Source of the DNA: Anaerolineae bacterium
Lineage (GTDB): Bacteria; Chloroflexota; Anaerolineae; Promineifilales; Promineifilaceae
Assembly: GCA_030425205.1 (NCBI GenBank)
Contig: JAUIAP010000012.1
Location: forward strand, 112,050 to 176,049
Direction of reading: 5' to 3'
DNA: 64,000 nt
The position numbers and the translations under genes were made by a program. Each line of letters opens with the position of its first letter. The first letter of the stretch is position 1. Under the pieces are notes generated by a model, which saw nothing but the letters and a program-made list of their open reading frames with translations, was not told where the DNA came from and ran no database searches. Shown here piece by piece: positions 43,043 to 51,504 of the stretch.

Positions 43043-43810
43043 ATGTGTGATTCAGTTTCATATACCCGCGAGGGATCAATTGGGATTCTCAAAATCGATC
43101 AGCCCAAAACACGCAATGCACTTGACTGGGAGATGCAGCAGCAATTTGCCAAAATCGTGCGGCATTGCGCCGCGGACACGACACAACGCGCGCTGATTAT
43201 CACGGGAACGGGTAAAACATTTATCGCGGGTGGAAACATTCGCGATCAGGTCGATCAATATGATGCGGCAACGGGCGCAAAGTTAAACGGCATCATGAGC
43301 GACGCATTAGCAGAACTGACGCAGCTTTCCTATCCTGTTATTGCCGCCATCAATGGCAATGCGTATGGGGGTGGCTGTGAACTTTTGACAGCGTGCGATT
43401 TGCGTGTGATGTCGGCGACTGCTCGCCTCCACTTCGTGCAAGCCAAGATGGGCTTGACGACCGGTTGGGGTGGTACGGCGCGGCTTGTGCAGCTCGTTGG
43501 GGCAAGTCGCGCGATGGAAATTCTATTGACAGCGCGGGGTATTTCGGCCGAAAATGCCCAGCAAATCGGCCTCGTTCACCGCATTACAACAGACAACACA
43601 TTAACCACAGCCCTAGAATGGGCGCAGGAAATCATCCAACTGCCAAGCAATGCATTGGGCGCACTAAAGCGGCTTGTTTGGCAATCCACAACGCTGGACG
43701 CGGGTTATTCGGCCGAAACTGAACTCTTTGTCCAGCAGTGGCAACATCCCAACCATATCGAAGCGGTTGCCGCGTTTGTTGAAAAACGCCAACCACTTTT
43801 TGACCAATAA
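43043..43810 (+). CDS. Enoyl-CoA hydratase/isomerase family protein, ECHDC1-like decarboxylase candidate
   Basis: 255 aa crotonase fold. The CoA/oxyanion segments are GKTFIAGGNIRDQVDQYD and NGNAYGGGCELLTACDLRVM. The first catalytic Glu (GGGCEL) is present. The second Glu of true hydratases (QPE..G) is replaced in FVQAKMGLTTGWGGTARLVQ. This Lys-Met-Gly...Trp-Gly-Gly-Thr pattern is like ethylmalonyl-CoA decarboxylase ECHDC1 and methylmalonyl-CoA decarboxylases rather than hydratases. I therefore infer a proof-reading or decarboxylase role, with moderate confidence. The probable start is leaderless. Confidence 0.8.
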   Translation: MCDSVSYTREGSIGILKIDQPKTRNALDWEMQQQFAKIVRHCAADTTQRALIITGTGKTFIAGGNIRDQVDQYDAATGAKLNGIMSDALAELTQLSYPVIAAINGNAYGGGCELLTACDLRVMSATARLHFVQAKMGLTTGWGGTARLVQLVGASRAMEILLTARGISAENAQQIGLVHRITTDNTLTTALEWAQEIIQLPSNALGALKRLVWQSTTLDAGYSAETELFVQQWQHPNHIEAVAAFVEKRQPLFDQ

Positions 43811-43875
43811 CGCGACGGCGGATTTTTTAATAGGCAAACAGCGTTCTATTCTTATTCGTTGAAGTCATCATCAAA

Positions 43876-46800
43876 ATGAAAAAACCAACACTTATTCTTT
43901 TCCTTACGACACTGCTAGCCGCCCTACCCTTTGGCGCACTTGCATTCCAACCACGTGCTGCGCAATCTTCTGCTGCATGTGGCGACCTGTTCTTCTCAGA
44001 GTATATTGAAGGCTCAAGTAACAACAAGGCGATCGAAATTTACAACGGGACAGGTGCGCCCGTTGATCTTTCCGCCTATACAATCGCGCGCTATGCCAAT
44101 GGCAGCGAGACCCCAGCCACGCTTGCATTGAGCGGAACGTTGGCGGATGGGGATGTCTTTATCGCCGCACACGCCAGCGCGAATGCCGCAATTCTCGCCG
44201 CTGCCGATGTCACAAATAGCTCGGTCATCTCGTTCAATGGCAACGATGCGGTTGAACTACAAAAGAATGGAACGACGGTTGATGTTTTCGGCCGAATTGG
44301 CGAAGATCCCGGTTCTGCGTGGTCAGGCGGCGGCGTCAGCACCGTAAACAGCACGCTCGTCCGCAAATTAACCATCATTGCGGGTGACGCCGATGGAACG
44401 GATGCCTTCGATCCCTCGCTTGAATGGGACGCATACCCCAGCGACGACACCGCTAATCTCGGATTCCACGTTGGCAGCTGTGATAGTGGAAACGCTACCG
44501 CAATTTATGACATTCAGTTCACGACCGATCCGCTGGGTGACTCACCCCTTGAAGGACAAGTCGTGACGACGACTGCAACCGTTTATGGTGTCTATCCAGA
44601 AGGGTTTGCAATGGCCGATGCAGCTGGCGCATGGAATGGCATTTACGTCTCCACGGAAGGCGCACCCACTGTCGCAGTCGGTGACATTGTCCAAGTTGTC
44701 GCAACCGTTGACGAAGACATGGGCCGCACAACGCTTGGACGCACGGGGACTCCAATCACAGTAACAACCCTTTCGACGGGCGGCACGCCGCACGCGCCCA
44801 CATTGATTGCAACGGGCAACGTCACTGAATCAGTTGAAGGCGTCTTTGTCACAACAGACAGCGTGACGGTCAGCAATATCAACCCCGACGACCCAAATGA
44901 CGAGGGCGAATTTCTAATCACAGATTCGACAAGCGACCTGCGTGCGAGTGATTTGAACGGGACGGCCTACGAACCAACACTCAATGAGTCACTCTCGTTT
45001 GTACGCGGGATGATGGACTTTGAGGCCAACAACTTCAAAATCGCCTATCGAAACTTGGGCGACATCGGGATAATTGGTGGTGGAGATTGTGGATCGGCGG
45101 CCACGTTGATCAGCACAATTCAGGGTGCGGGCAGTGCCAGCCCCCTTGACGGCACAGATGTCACCATTGAAGGTGTCGTAGTTGGTGAATTTTTAGGAAC
45201 CGATTCATTGCGTGGCTTCTATATACAGGAAGAGGATGCAGACGCCGATGCAGACGCAAACACATCAGAAGGCATTTTTGTTTTCTATACGGGTACAGTT
45301 GAAGTCAATGTGGGCGACGTGGTGCGGGTCAGCGGGACGGTTGACGAGTACTTCGACTTAACCGAACTGACCAGCGTCAGCGATGTTTTATTGTGTGACA
45401 CGGGCAACAGCGTGACACCTGCCAGCGTCACGCTTCCATATAGTTCGCTTGACAACTTTGAAAAAGTTGAGGGGATGCTTGTCACCTTCCCACAGACGAT
45501 GTATGTGACAGAACATTACAATTTGGGACGCTATGGGCAGTTGTCAATTTCGGCCGAAGATCGCCTTTACAATCCCACTCAAGTCACAACACCGGGAGCG
45601 GCTGCGGTCGCCTATCAAGCTGCCAACGACCGCCAGCGCATCCTGCTCGATGACACAACCAATGCGCAAAACCCAACGGTTGTCCCCCATCTTGGCCCCG
45701 ACAACACGGTTCGCGGGGGCGACTCGCTGGAAAATTTAACAGCCGTGATGGATTATTCGTTTGAAGAGTACAAGTTGCGACCAGTTGCGCCGATCATTTT
45801 TGACCGCACCAACCCGCGCCCGTCATCGGCCCCTGACGCTGGCGCATTCTTGTCCGTTGCCAGCTTCAACGTCCTGAACTACTTCGTGACGCTGGACGGC
45901 AATGGGGCGATCTGTGGCCCAACGGGGGGGCAAGATTGTCGCGGCGCAGACAACGCGCTTGAGTTTGACCGTCAACGCACAAAGATCATCAATGCGCTCG
46001 TGCAGTTAGACTCGGATGTCGTTGGGCTAATCGAAATCGAAAACCACGCCAATGATGATGCCGTAAGCGACTTGATCGACGGGTTAAACGATGTGCTCGG
46101 CGCGGGAACCTATGCGTCCATTCAAACGGGTACGATTGGCGACGATGCGATCAAGGTTGCACTCATCTACAAGCCTGCAACGGTCACGCCCGTCGGCAAC
46201 TACGCCATCCTCGATCAAAGTGTTGATGCCTCCTATATTGACAGTAAGAATCGACCTGCATTGGCACAAACCTTCCAAGAGAATGCGACCGCTGAGACGT
46301 TCACAGCTGTCGTCAATCATCTTAAATCGAAAGGATCAGACTGCAATGATTTGGGTGATCCAGACACAGGTGATGGACAAGGTAACTGTAATTTGACACG
46401 CACGGCGGCAGCATCGGCCGAAATTAACTGGCTCGCCAGCGATCCGACCGACCGCAACGAAACAGATATTCTCGTGCTAGGTGACCTCAACGCCTATGCG
46501 ATGGAAGACCCGATCACCACTTTTGAGGACGGGGGCTACAGCGACCTTCTCGAACTGTTCGAGGGTGAGACACGCTATAGCTACGTTTTTGATGGACAAT
46601 GGGGAACGCTCGACTATGCGATGGCAAGTTCAACCATGCTGCCACAAGTGCAGAACGCAGCCGCCTACAACATCAACGCAGATGAACCACGTTTACTCGA
46701 CTACAATACCGAGTTCAACCCGCTCAATCTCTATCAACCAAACGAGTTCCGTGCCTCTGATCATGATGCAATTGTTGTCCATCTCAGTTTGGGCAGCCCA

Positions 46801-47481
46801 GCCGTACTTGCCATCACGAAAACGGTGGCAACAGATGGTGAGGTGATGGTGGGCGATACGGTCACCTACACGGTACAGGTCGGCAACTCTGGCACGGGGA
46901 CGGCCAGCTCAGTTCAGATCGTGGATATCATGCCAGACTACATGATCAGCGCGGGGTTGAATGAAACGATCACGCTTACGGGTGGAGCGGTGCAAGAGTT
47001 CGCCTATAGTGCGACGGTTGGAAATAGTGCACCGACTGGTGTGACGCAAGTGACCAATGTTGTCACCGCCATATTAGGTACGACAAGCGTTTCGGACAGC
47101 GCGACATTTGAATTGACCCATCCTGATATTGCACTTGCCATCACGAAAACGGTCGAAACTGTTGGCGTCGTGACGGTAGGTGATACGGTCACGTATACCG
47201 TTGTGCTGCGCAATACGGGAGCGGATGCTGCTGTCGATGTGAGCATCGTCGATGTGATGCCCGACTATTTGGAAAGCGCAGGTCTAAACTTAACTGCAAC
47301 CGTCAACGGTAACGACGCGCTCACCTACGTCTACACGGCGACCGTCGGCAGCACCGCCCCGACTGGCATAACGCAGGTGGTAAACAGTGTGACGGCGACG
47401 TATGACACAATCAGCGTCTCAGATAGCGCGACGTTTGAGTTGCGCTACTTTAGAATTCTGTTGCCGATTGTGCGTAATTAA
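43876..47481 (+). CDS. Secreted ExeM/NucH-family nuclease with lamin-tail and DUF11 domains
   Basis: 1201 aa. A signal peptide (MKKPTLILFLTTLLAALPFG) precedes a lamin-tail domain (about 35-200, FFSEYIEGSSNNKAIEIYNG). Two OB-like segments follow (about 210-400 and 415-520). The endonuclease/exonuclease/phosphatase domain (about 660-970) contains SFNVLNYFVTLDG, GLIEIENHAND, VNHLKSKGSDC, LVLGDLNAYAMEDP and the terminal ASDHDAI. Two DUF11 repeats (LAITKTVATDGEVMVGDTVT and LAITKTVETVGVVTVGDTVT) fill about 975-1190. The C-terminus is RILLPIVRN. It likely degrades extracellular DNA for nutrition or biofilm turnover. A terminator follows at 47544. Confidence 0.9.
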   Translation: MKKPTLILFLTTLLAALPFGALAFQPRAAQSSAACGDLFFSEYIEGSSNNKAIEIYNGTGAPVDLSAYTIARYANGSETPATLALSGTLADGDVFIAAHASANAAILAAADVTNSSVISFNGNDAVELQKNGTTVDVFGRIGEDPGSAWSGGGVSTVNSTLVRKLTIIAGDADGTDAFDPSLEWDAYPSDDTANLGFHVGSCDSGNATAIYDIQFTTDPLGDSPLEGQVVTTTATVYGVYPEGFAMADAAGAWNGIYVSTEGAPTVAVGDIVQVVATVDEDMGRTTLGRTGTPITVTTLSTGGTPHAPTLIATGNVTESVEGVFVTTDSVTVSNINPDDPNDEGEFLITDSTSDLRASDLNGTAYEPTLNESLSFVRGMMDFEANNFKIAYRNLGDIGIIGGGDCGSAATLISTIQGAGSASPLDGTDVTIEGVVVGEFLGTDSLRGFYIQEEDADADADANTSEGIFVFYTGTVEVNVGDVVRVSGTVDEYFDLTELTSVSDVLLCDTGNSVTPASVTLPYSSLDNFEKVEGMLVTFPQTMYVTEHYNLGRYGQLSISAEDRLYNPTQVTTPGAAAVAYQAANDRQRILLDDTTNAQNPTVVPHLGPDNTVRGGDSLENLTAVMDYSFEEYKLRPVAPIIFDRTNPRPSSAPDAGAFLSVASFNVLNYFVTLDGNGAICGPTGGQDCRGADNALEFDRQRTKIINALVQLDSDVVGLIEIENHANDDAVSDLIDGLNDVLGAGTYASIQTGTIGDDAIKVALIYKPATVTPVGNYAILDQSVDASYIDSKNRPALAQTFQENATAETFTAVVNHLKSKGSDCNDLGDPDTGDGQGNCNLTRTAAASAEINWLASDPTDRNETDILVLGDLNAYAMEDPITTFEDGGYSDLLELFEGETRYSYVFDGQWGTLDYAMASSTMLPQVQNAAAYNINADEPRLLDYNTEFNPLNLYQPNEFRASDHDAIVVHLSLGSPAVLAITKTVATDGEVMVGDTVTYTVQVGNSGTGTASSVQIVDIMPDYMISAGLNETITLTGGAVQEFAYSATVGNSAPTGVTQVTNVVTAILGTTSVSDSATFELTHPDIALAITKTVETVGVVTVGDTVTYTVVLRNTGADAAVDVSIVDVMPDYLESAGLNLTATVNGNDALTYVYTATVGSTAPTGITQVVNSVTATYDTISVSDSATFELRYFRILLPIVRN

Positions 47482-47543
47482 GACGACAGCGACGCTTTGA
47501 CGAACACGCCGAGCACTGTGGCACGGCGTGTAAAGTTAGTTTT

Positions 47544-47583
47544 GTGGGTCATCGGGTGCACGCACTCGATGACCCACTTTTCA
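47544..47583 (+). terminator. Terminator of the secreted nuclease gene
   Basis: GTGGGTCATCG (47544-47554), loop 12 nt, CGATGACCCAC (47567-47577), then TTTT. It reaches the stop codon of the convergent rimK-like gene. Confidence 0.8.
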
Positions 47584-48822
47584 ATTCTCTTCAGGAGATT
47601 TGGCAGAAGACTCCCCATCGCGCGACGCTTCGTCCGCAACGGGCAAGTCGGGAAGCTGTTTAATCTTGACTTTGCGACTGCGGCGCGCCTTTTTTGGAAC
47701 CAGTTCGCGCATCGACTCCACTTTCCCAAAACAAAGCAGACGGTCGCCCGGCTCCAAGATGCGCTGTACGCGCGGATTGGGAATGACTGTCGTGCCGCGA
47801 TAAAGCGTCAAAACATTGACATCCTTTTCTCGCAAGCCTGAATCTGCGATCGACTTACCTACATATTTTGAACCTTCGGGAATGTGTAGCTCAGCCACGC
47901 CATAGCCACGACTCACCGTCAAGCGTTGGCGCAAGTCGATTTCGGGGAAGTTGACTTGTGCTGCGATGTAATCCATGATCGAACCCGCCACGTCAAGCTG
48001 TGTACACCCTTCGATTCCCTCCAGACCGGGTGATGAGTTAACCTCAACCACCTGAGGGCCATCTTTTCCTTCTAGCAGATCGACGCCTGCCACACGCAAC
48101 CCCATAATTTGTGCGGCGCGGACTGCCGTTTCACGGTATTCGTCGCTCAGTTCGACGCGCTCCGTGCGACCTCCACGATGGACGTTGCTGCGGAACTCTT
48201 GCCCCTGCGCGACGCGACGCATTGCGGCAACGACCTGATCGCCAACGACGAAGGCGCGAATGTCGCGTCCCTTGCTCTCGGCAACAAATTTTTGAATCAG
48301 CACGCTCTGTTTTTGACTTTGTAACAGTTCGATAATCGCTTCGGCCGATTTCACCGTCTCGGCCAACAACACGCCGATCCCTTGCGTCCCTTCGATTAGC
48401 TTGATGATGACAGGTGCGCCACCGACGCGCTCAATGGCTGGCAACACGTCGCGCTTGTCGCGAACAAATGTCGTTTTGGGGATCCCGATGCGGTGGCGGC
48501 TGAGGATTTGCAGGCTGCGGAGCTTGTCACGCGAGGTGGCGATGCTCGCAGACGAGTTCGCACAGTAGACATCCATCTGTTCAAACTGACGCACGACCGC
48601 CGTTCCATAATAGGTGATGGATGCGCCAATGCGGGGCAGAACAGCGTCATAATGTGAAAGTTCCTTCTGACGAAAGTAGAGATTTGGCGCACCTTCTTCA
48701 AGGTCGATTGCAAACTTTAACGTGTTGAGAACCTTGACTTCATGACCACGCTGTTGTGCGGCCTCCCGCAAGCGGCGGGTACTGTAACAGTTCGGGCTAC
48801 AGGAGAGAATAGCTAATTTCAT
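47581..48822 (-). CDS. rimK: RimK-family ATP-grasp glutamate ligase fused to a C-terminal RCK_C (TrkA-C) domain
   Basis: 413 aa. Residues 1-295 are RimK: LAILSCSPNCYSTRRLREAA, RIGASITYYGTAVVRQFEQM, VIIKLIEGTQGIGVLLAETV (ATP-grasp), RDIRAFVVGDQVVAAMRR, and VEVNSSPGLEGIEGCTQLDV (metal-binding Glu and Asn). Residues about 310-375 (AELHIPEGSKYVGKSIADSG, then NPRVQRILEPGDRLLCFGK) match an RCK_C ligand-binding domain. A basic/acidic tail follows. E. coli RimK adds glutamates to ribosomal protein S6. The RCK_C graft suggests control by a small ligand. It overlaps the upstream rimB-like gene by 4 bp (ATGA). Confidence 0.88.
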   Translation of the reverse strand: MKLAILSCSPNCYSTRRLREAAQQRGHEVKVLNTLKFAIDLEEGAPNLYFRQKELSHYDAVLPRIGASITYYGTAVVRQFEQMDVYCANSSASIATSRDKLRSLQILSRHRIGIPKTTFVRDKRDVLPAIERVGGAPVIIKLIEGTQGIGVLLAETVKSAEAIIELLQSQKQSVLIQKFVAESKGRDIRAFVVGDQVVAAMRRVAQGQEFRSNVHRGGRTERVELSDEYRETAVRAAQIMGLRVAGVDLLEGKDGPQVVEVNSSPGLEGIEGCTQLDVAGSIMDYIAAQVNFPEIDLRQRLTVSRGYGVAELHIPEGSKYVGKSIADSGLREKDVNVLTLYRGTTVIPNPRVQRILEPGDRLLCFGKVESMRELVPKKARRSRKVKIKQLPDLPVADEASRDGESSAKSPEEN

Positions 48823-49352
48823 GAATTGATTTCCTTCGATATATCAGGCTTTTTAGCCGGCAAATGTGACTTTCTTTGACGTTTTGGACGGTCACTATAA
48901 TAAGAGTTGGCGGCATCGACGAGGAAGCGACCGCGAAACGCCTCCCGCCCCAACAACATGCGGAATCCCATATCGGCACGACTTGCCAACGTGAGTTCAA
49001 TCGGCCATGTTGTACCATGCAACGTGATGTGGGTCAGGATGACGGGGCGCAGTTCAGCCTTGCCGCTTGAACTACGAACTGTGCGGATGTCGAGCAGTTT
49101 TGCTTCGGCCGAAATTGTCTTGTCGCTTGTCCGTTGCAGCGGATGGATTTGAAACCGCACCCACTTTTCACCATCGCGCGTAAACTTTTTGATGTTCACA
49201 GCATGTAGCGAGGAGGAGCGTGCGCCAGAATCTACTTTGGCCTTGATAATATCAACGCCTAAATCTGGCAGCTTAACCCATTCCCGCCAGCCGATGACAG
49301 GCAAGGTTTTTGCGCGACTTTTTCCAATGACGACCCGTTGATTACTTATCAC
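48819..49352 (-). CDS. RimB-like retropepsin-type protease (ATP-dependent zinc protease family)
   Basis: 177 aa. IIKAKVDSGARSSSLHA has the Asp-Ser/Thr-Gly-Ala active-site signature of the retropepsin-like COG4067 family. RMLLGREAFRGRFLVDA is the second conserved block. In Pseudomonas, RimB removes the glutamates added by RimK. Tight coupling to rimK supports the same pairing. The start is GTG at 49352 with AAGGA 5 nt upstream. Confidence 0.85.
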   Translation of the reverse strand: MISNQRVVIGKSRAKTLPVIGWREWVKLPDLGVDIIKAKVDSGARSSSLHAVNIKKFTRDGEKWVRFQIHPLQRTSDKTISAEAKLLDIRTVRSSSGKAELRPVILTHITLHGTTWPIELTLASRADMGFRMLLGREAFRGRFLVDAANSYYSDRPKRQRKSHLPAKKPDISKEINS

Positions 49353-49512
49353 AATTATCCTTATTCGTGACGGCGACGTTCGGCCGATTCGGCCACATAT
49401 CGTTTGCCACAGCTAAATAAGATTGTAGCTAACCTGTCCGATACAATCACCTTTAGCGTTTTTCCTAACGGGATAAATTGCAAATGCGTGAACGCCCTAG
49501 CTGTCTTCGCGG

Positions 49513-51105
49513 TTAGCGCAGACGACGCATGATCGGCCGAATCATCCCCTCCATCTCATTCACGCGCAACGCCAAACAGACTCCGACATACACGACGCCG
49601 CTAATCACGCCGATCATGATGAGATTAATGGCGAGTTGAAAGACGGTATTTGCACTGGGAATGATGCGCCAACCAATGTTCGTCACGACATACATCGCAA
49701 GCGCAGCGACGGCAATGCGCCCGACACCATTCAGTGTATGACGACCGTCAATCCCACCGATTTTGCGTCGCAGCAAAATAAGCAGCGCAACGACCTCAAA
49801 CCAGTTCGAGATTGAGAATCCGAGTGCGATACCGCTGACGCCAAATCGGCCGATGTTTGGAAACACCCCGCGCCCCAACCAGTACCCTAAGCCTAGCATC
49901 AATACTAACTGAACCGCGCCGACCAAAATGGGTGTCCACGTATCCTCCAGCGCATAAAAGGTGCGCGCAATCACTTCAATCATCGCCAGTGCGACAAGCG
50001 CAAAGGCGTAAAAGGTCAGCGCAGCGGCGGTTAATGTGGTGCTGTTGTCATCAAATGCGCCACGTTCAAAGACCAGTTGGATCAATGGCTGTGACAACGC
50101 GATCAACAAGACCGCCGCAGGAAAACCGATAAACGCAATGAGGCGCAATGTGTCGGCCAAAATGCGCTTCATCTGCGTATATTCTGCGCGGGCGGCGAGT
50201 GCGGCAAGCGTTGGAAACGAGGCCGTTCCCAACGCGCGGCCGACGACCGACTGCGGCACGAGCATAATGCGGAAGGCAACACGCAGCGCAGTAACGCTAT
50301 CCCCTTCGGCCAACGGTTGTGCCAAAAAGGGGGTTATGATCGCGTTGAAGTAGCCGAAGGAGAGGCCTAGTGTGCGTGGGGCCATTAAGCGGAGTACGCG
50401 ACGTGTTGGGGGATGAGATATTGAGAGAATCGGCCGATAACGCACCCCTTCTCGCAGCAATCCCGGAATCTGCACCAACATATGCATCACCGCGCCCAAC
50501 ACCATTCCCCATGCAATACCCAACGCACTTGGATAGAACAGCACCACCCCAATAATCTGTCCAATCGGATAGAGGACGACCGCAATAGCGGGTAACAGAA
50601 AACGTTGGCGTGCATACAACGTCACCATCAACACACCGCTCACACCAAAAATGATTTGCGCCAGCAGCATGATCCGCAGCATTGGCACAAGCAACCCAAG
50701 CAAATTTGGGTCTTCCGCAATTGCAACCGCATAGTAGCGTTGCAAGATTGGGCGTGCAAAAATCGCCGTCAACGACACCAACAGCGTCGCTGATAGAAGC
50801 ACCGCATTGACAACAATTGAAAAAAGTTGCCATGCGCCCGTCTCGTCAGGAGCCTGCTCGTCAGCAAAAAAGCGGGCAAATACGGGAATAAATGCGGATC
50901 CCAACGCGCCACCAGAGATCAATATAAATATTAATTCAGGCAATGGAAGCACCAACGATATGGCGGTTGCCTCAGTTGTATCTGTCCCAAAATAGTAGGT
51001 CAGAATCTGTTCGCGCACTAAGTTGAGCAGGCTGGCACATAAAAATAGCACGCCGACAATCATGGCTGCATTGACGACGCGCCGCTGGTTTTCAGATGTT
51101 GTCAT
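49513..51105 (-). CDS. murJ: Lipid II flippase
   Basis: 530 aa, 14 predicted membrane spans, MOP superfamily. LLNLVREQILTYYFGTDTTE carries the conserved Arg of span 1, then LPLPELIFILISGGALGSAF and IPVFARFFADE, typical of MurJ. It moves lipid II across the membrane for peptidoglycan synthesis. On the minus strand TATAAT (51120-51115) ends 9 nt before the ATG, implying a very short leader. It stands alone, separated from rodA by 7.7 kb. Confidence 0.93.
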   Translation of the reverse strand: MTTSENQRRVVNAAMIVGVLFLCASLLNLVREQILTYYFGTDTTEATAISLVLPLPELIFILISGGALGSAFIPVFARFFADEQAPDETGAWQLFSIVVNAVLLSATLLVSLTAIFARPILQRYYAVAIAEDPNLLGLLVPMLRIMLLAQIIFGVSGVLMVTLYARQRFLLPAIAVVLYPIGQIIGVVLFYPSALGIAWGMVLGAVMHMLVQIPGLLREGVRYRPILSISHPPTRRVLRLMAPRTLGLSFGYFNAIITPFLAQPLAEGDSVTALRVAFRIMLVPQSVVGRALGTASFPTLAALAARAEYTQMKRILADTLRLIAFIGFPAAVLLIALSQPLIQLVFERGAFDDNSTTLTAAALTFYAFALVALAMIEVIARTFYALEDTWTPILVGAVQLVLMLGLGYWLGRGVFPNIGRFGVSGIALGFSISNWFEVVALLILLRRKIGGIDGRHTLNGVGRIAVAALAMYVVTNIGWRIIPSANTVFQLAINLIMIGVISGVVYVGVCLALRVNEMEGMIRPIMRRLR

Positions 51106-51504
51106 AGGGTGGAGATTATACGGGTTTCTACTCTAATTTGGTGCAAAGAGTTACGGTTCTTTGGGATTTGGCGTGGATTGGTCATGGCACGCGCTGCGTT
51201 ATGATCTCTGGGCACACACTGTGGTACGCAAAAGACTTGAATCCCCAAAAAGCCAAAATGTGTACTATCTTCAAAATGTGGGCGCAATCCGTCGATGCAT
51301 GAGGCAATATCGGAAATGTGAGCTATTTTGCTGCTGAAAGATGGGAAAATAAATAGAGAGCTAGGTCGCCGCCGCCCAGCTCTCTGTTCAAAAGGAGGAG
51401 AAGAAATTTACCCTTGTTGATGAAGATGATACATCGTCTAGCTGTCGGAAACTGTACGTGGAACCTACGCCAACCTGACGCCCAACCTACGCTTGTGAAT
51501 TTTT
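51106..51504. other. 399-bp intergenic region between murJ and the mannosyltransferase gene
   Basis: It contains the murJ -10 box (51115-51120), a decayed fold-back element with arms CTTTGGGATT (51159-51168) and AATCCCCAAAAAG (51240-51252), a minus-strand terminator (51343-51385) and, on the minus strand, a CU-rich stretch complementary to Shine-Dalgarno sequences (51391-51404). No convincing gene is present. Confidence 0.6.
51343..51385 (-). terminator. Minus-strand intrinsic terminator
   Basis: AGAGAGCT (51385-51378) / AGCTCTCT (51362-51355) with a 15-nt loop, followed on the minus strand by ATTTATTTTCCC. It lies about 120 nt beyond the mannosyltransferase stop codon. Confidence 0.7.

Noticed and set aside
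43904..44128. Open frames in other phases inside the nuclease and other large genes
   Set aside because: They are shadows of the strongly supported genes, with biased composition and no ribosome sites.
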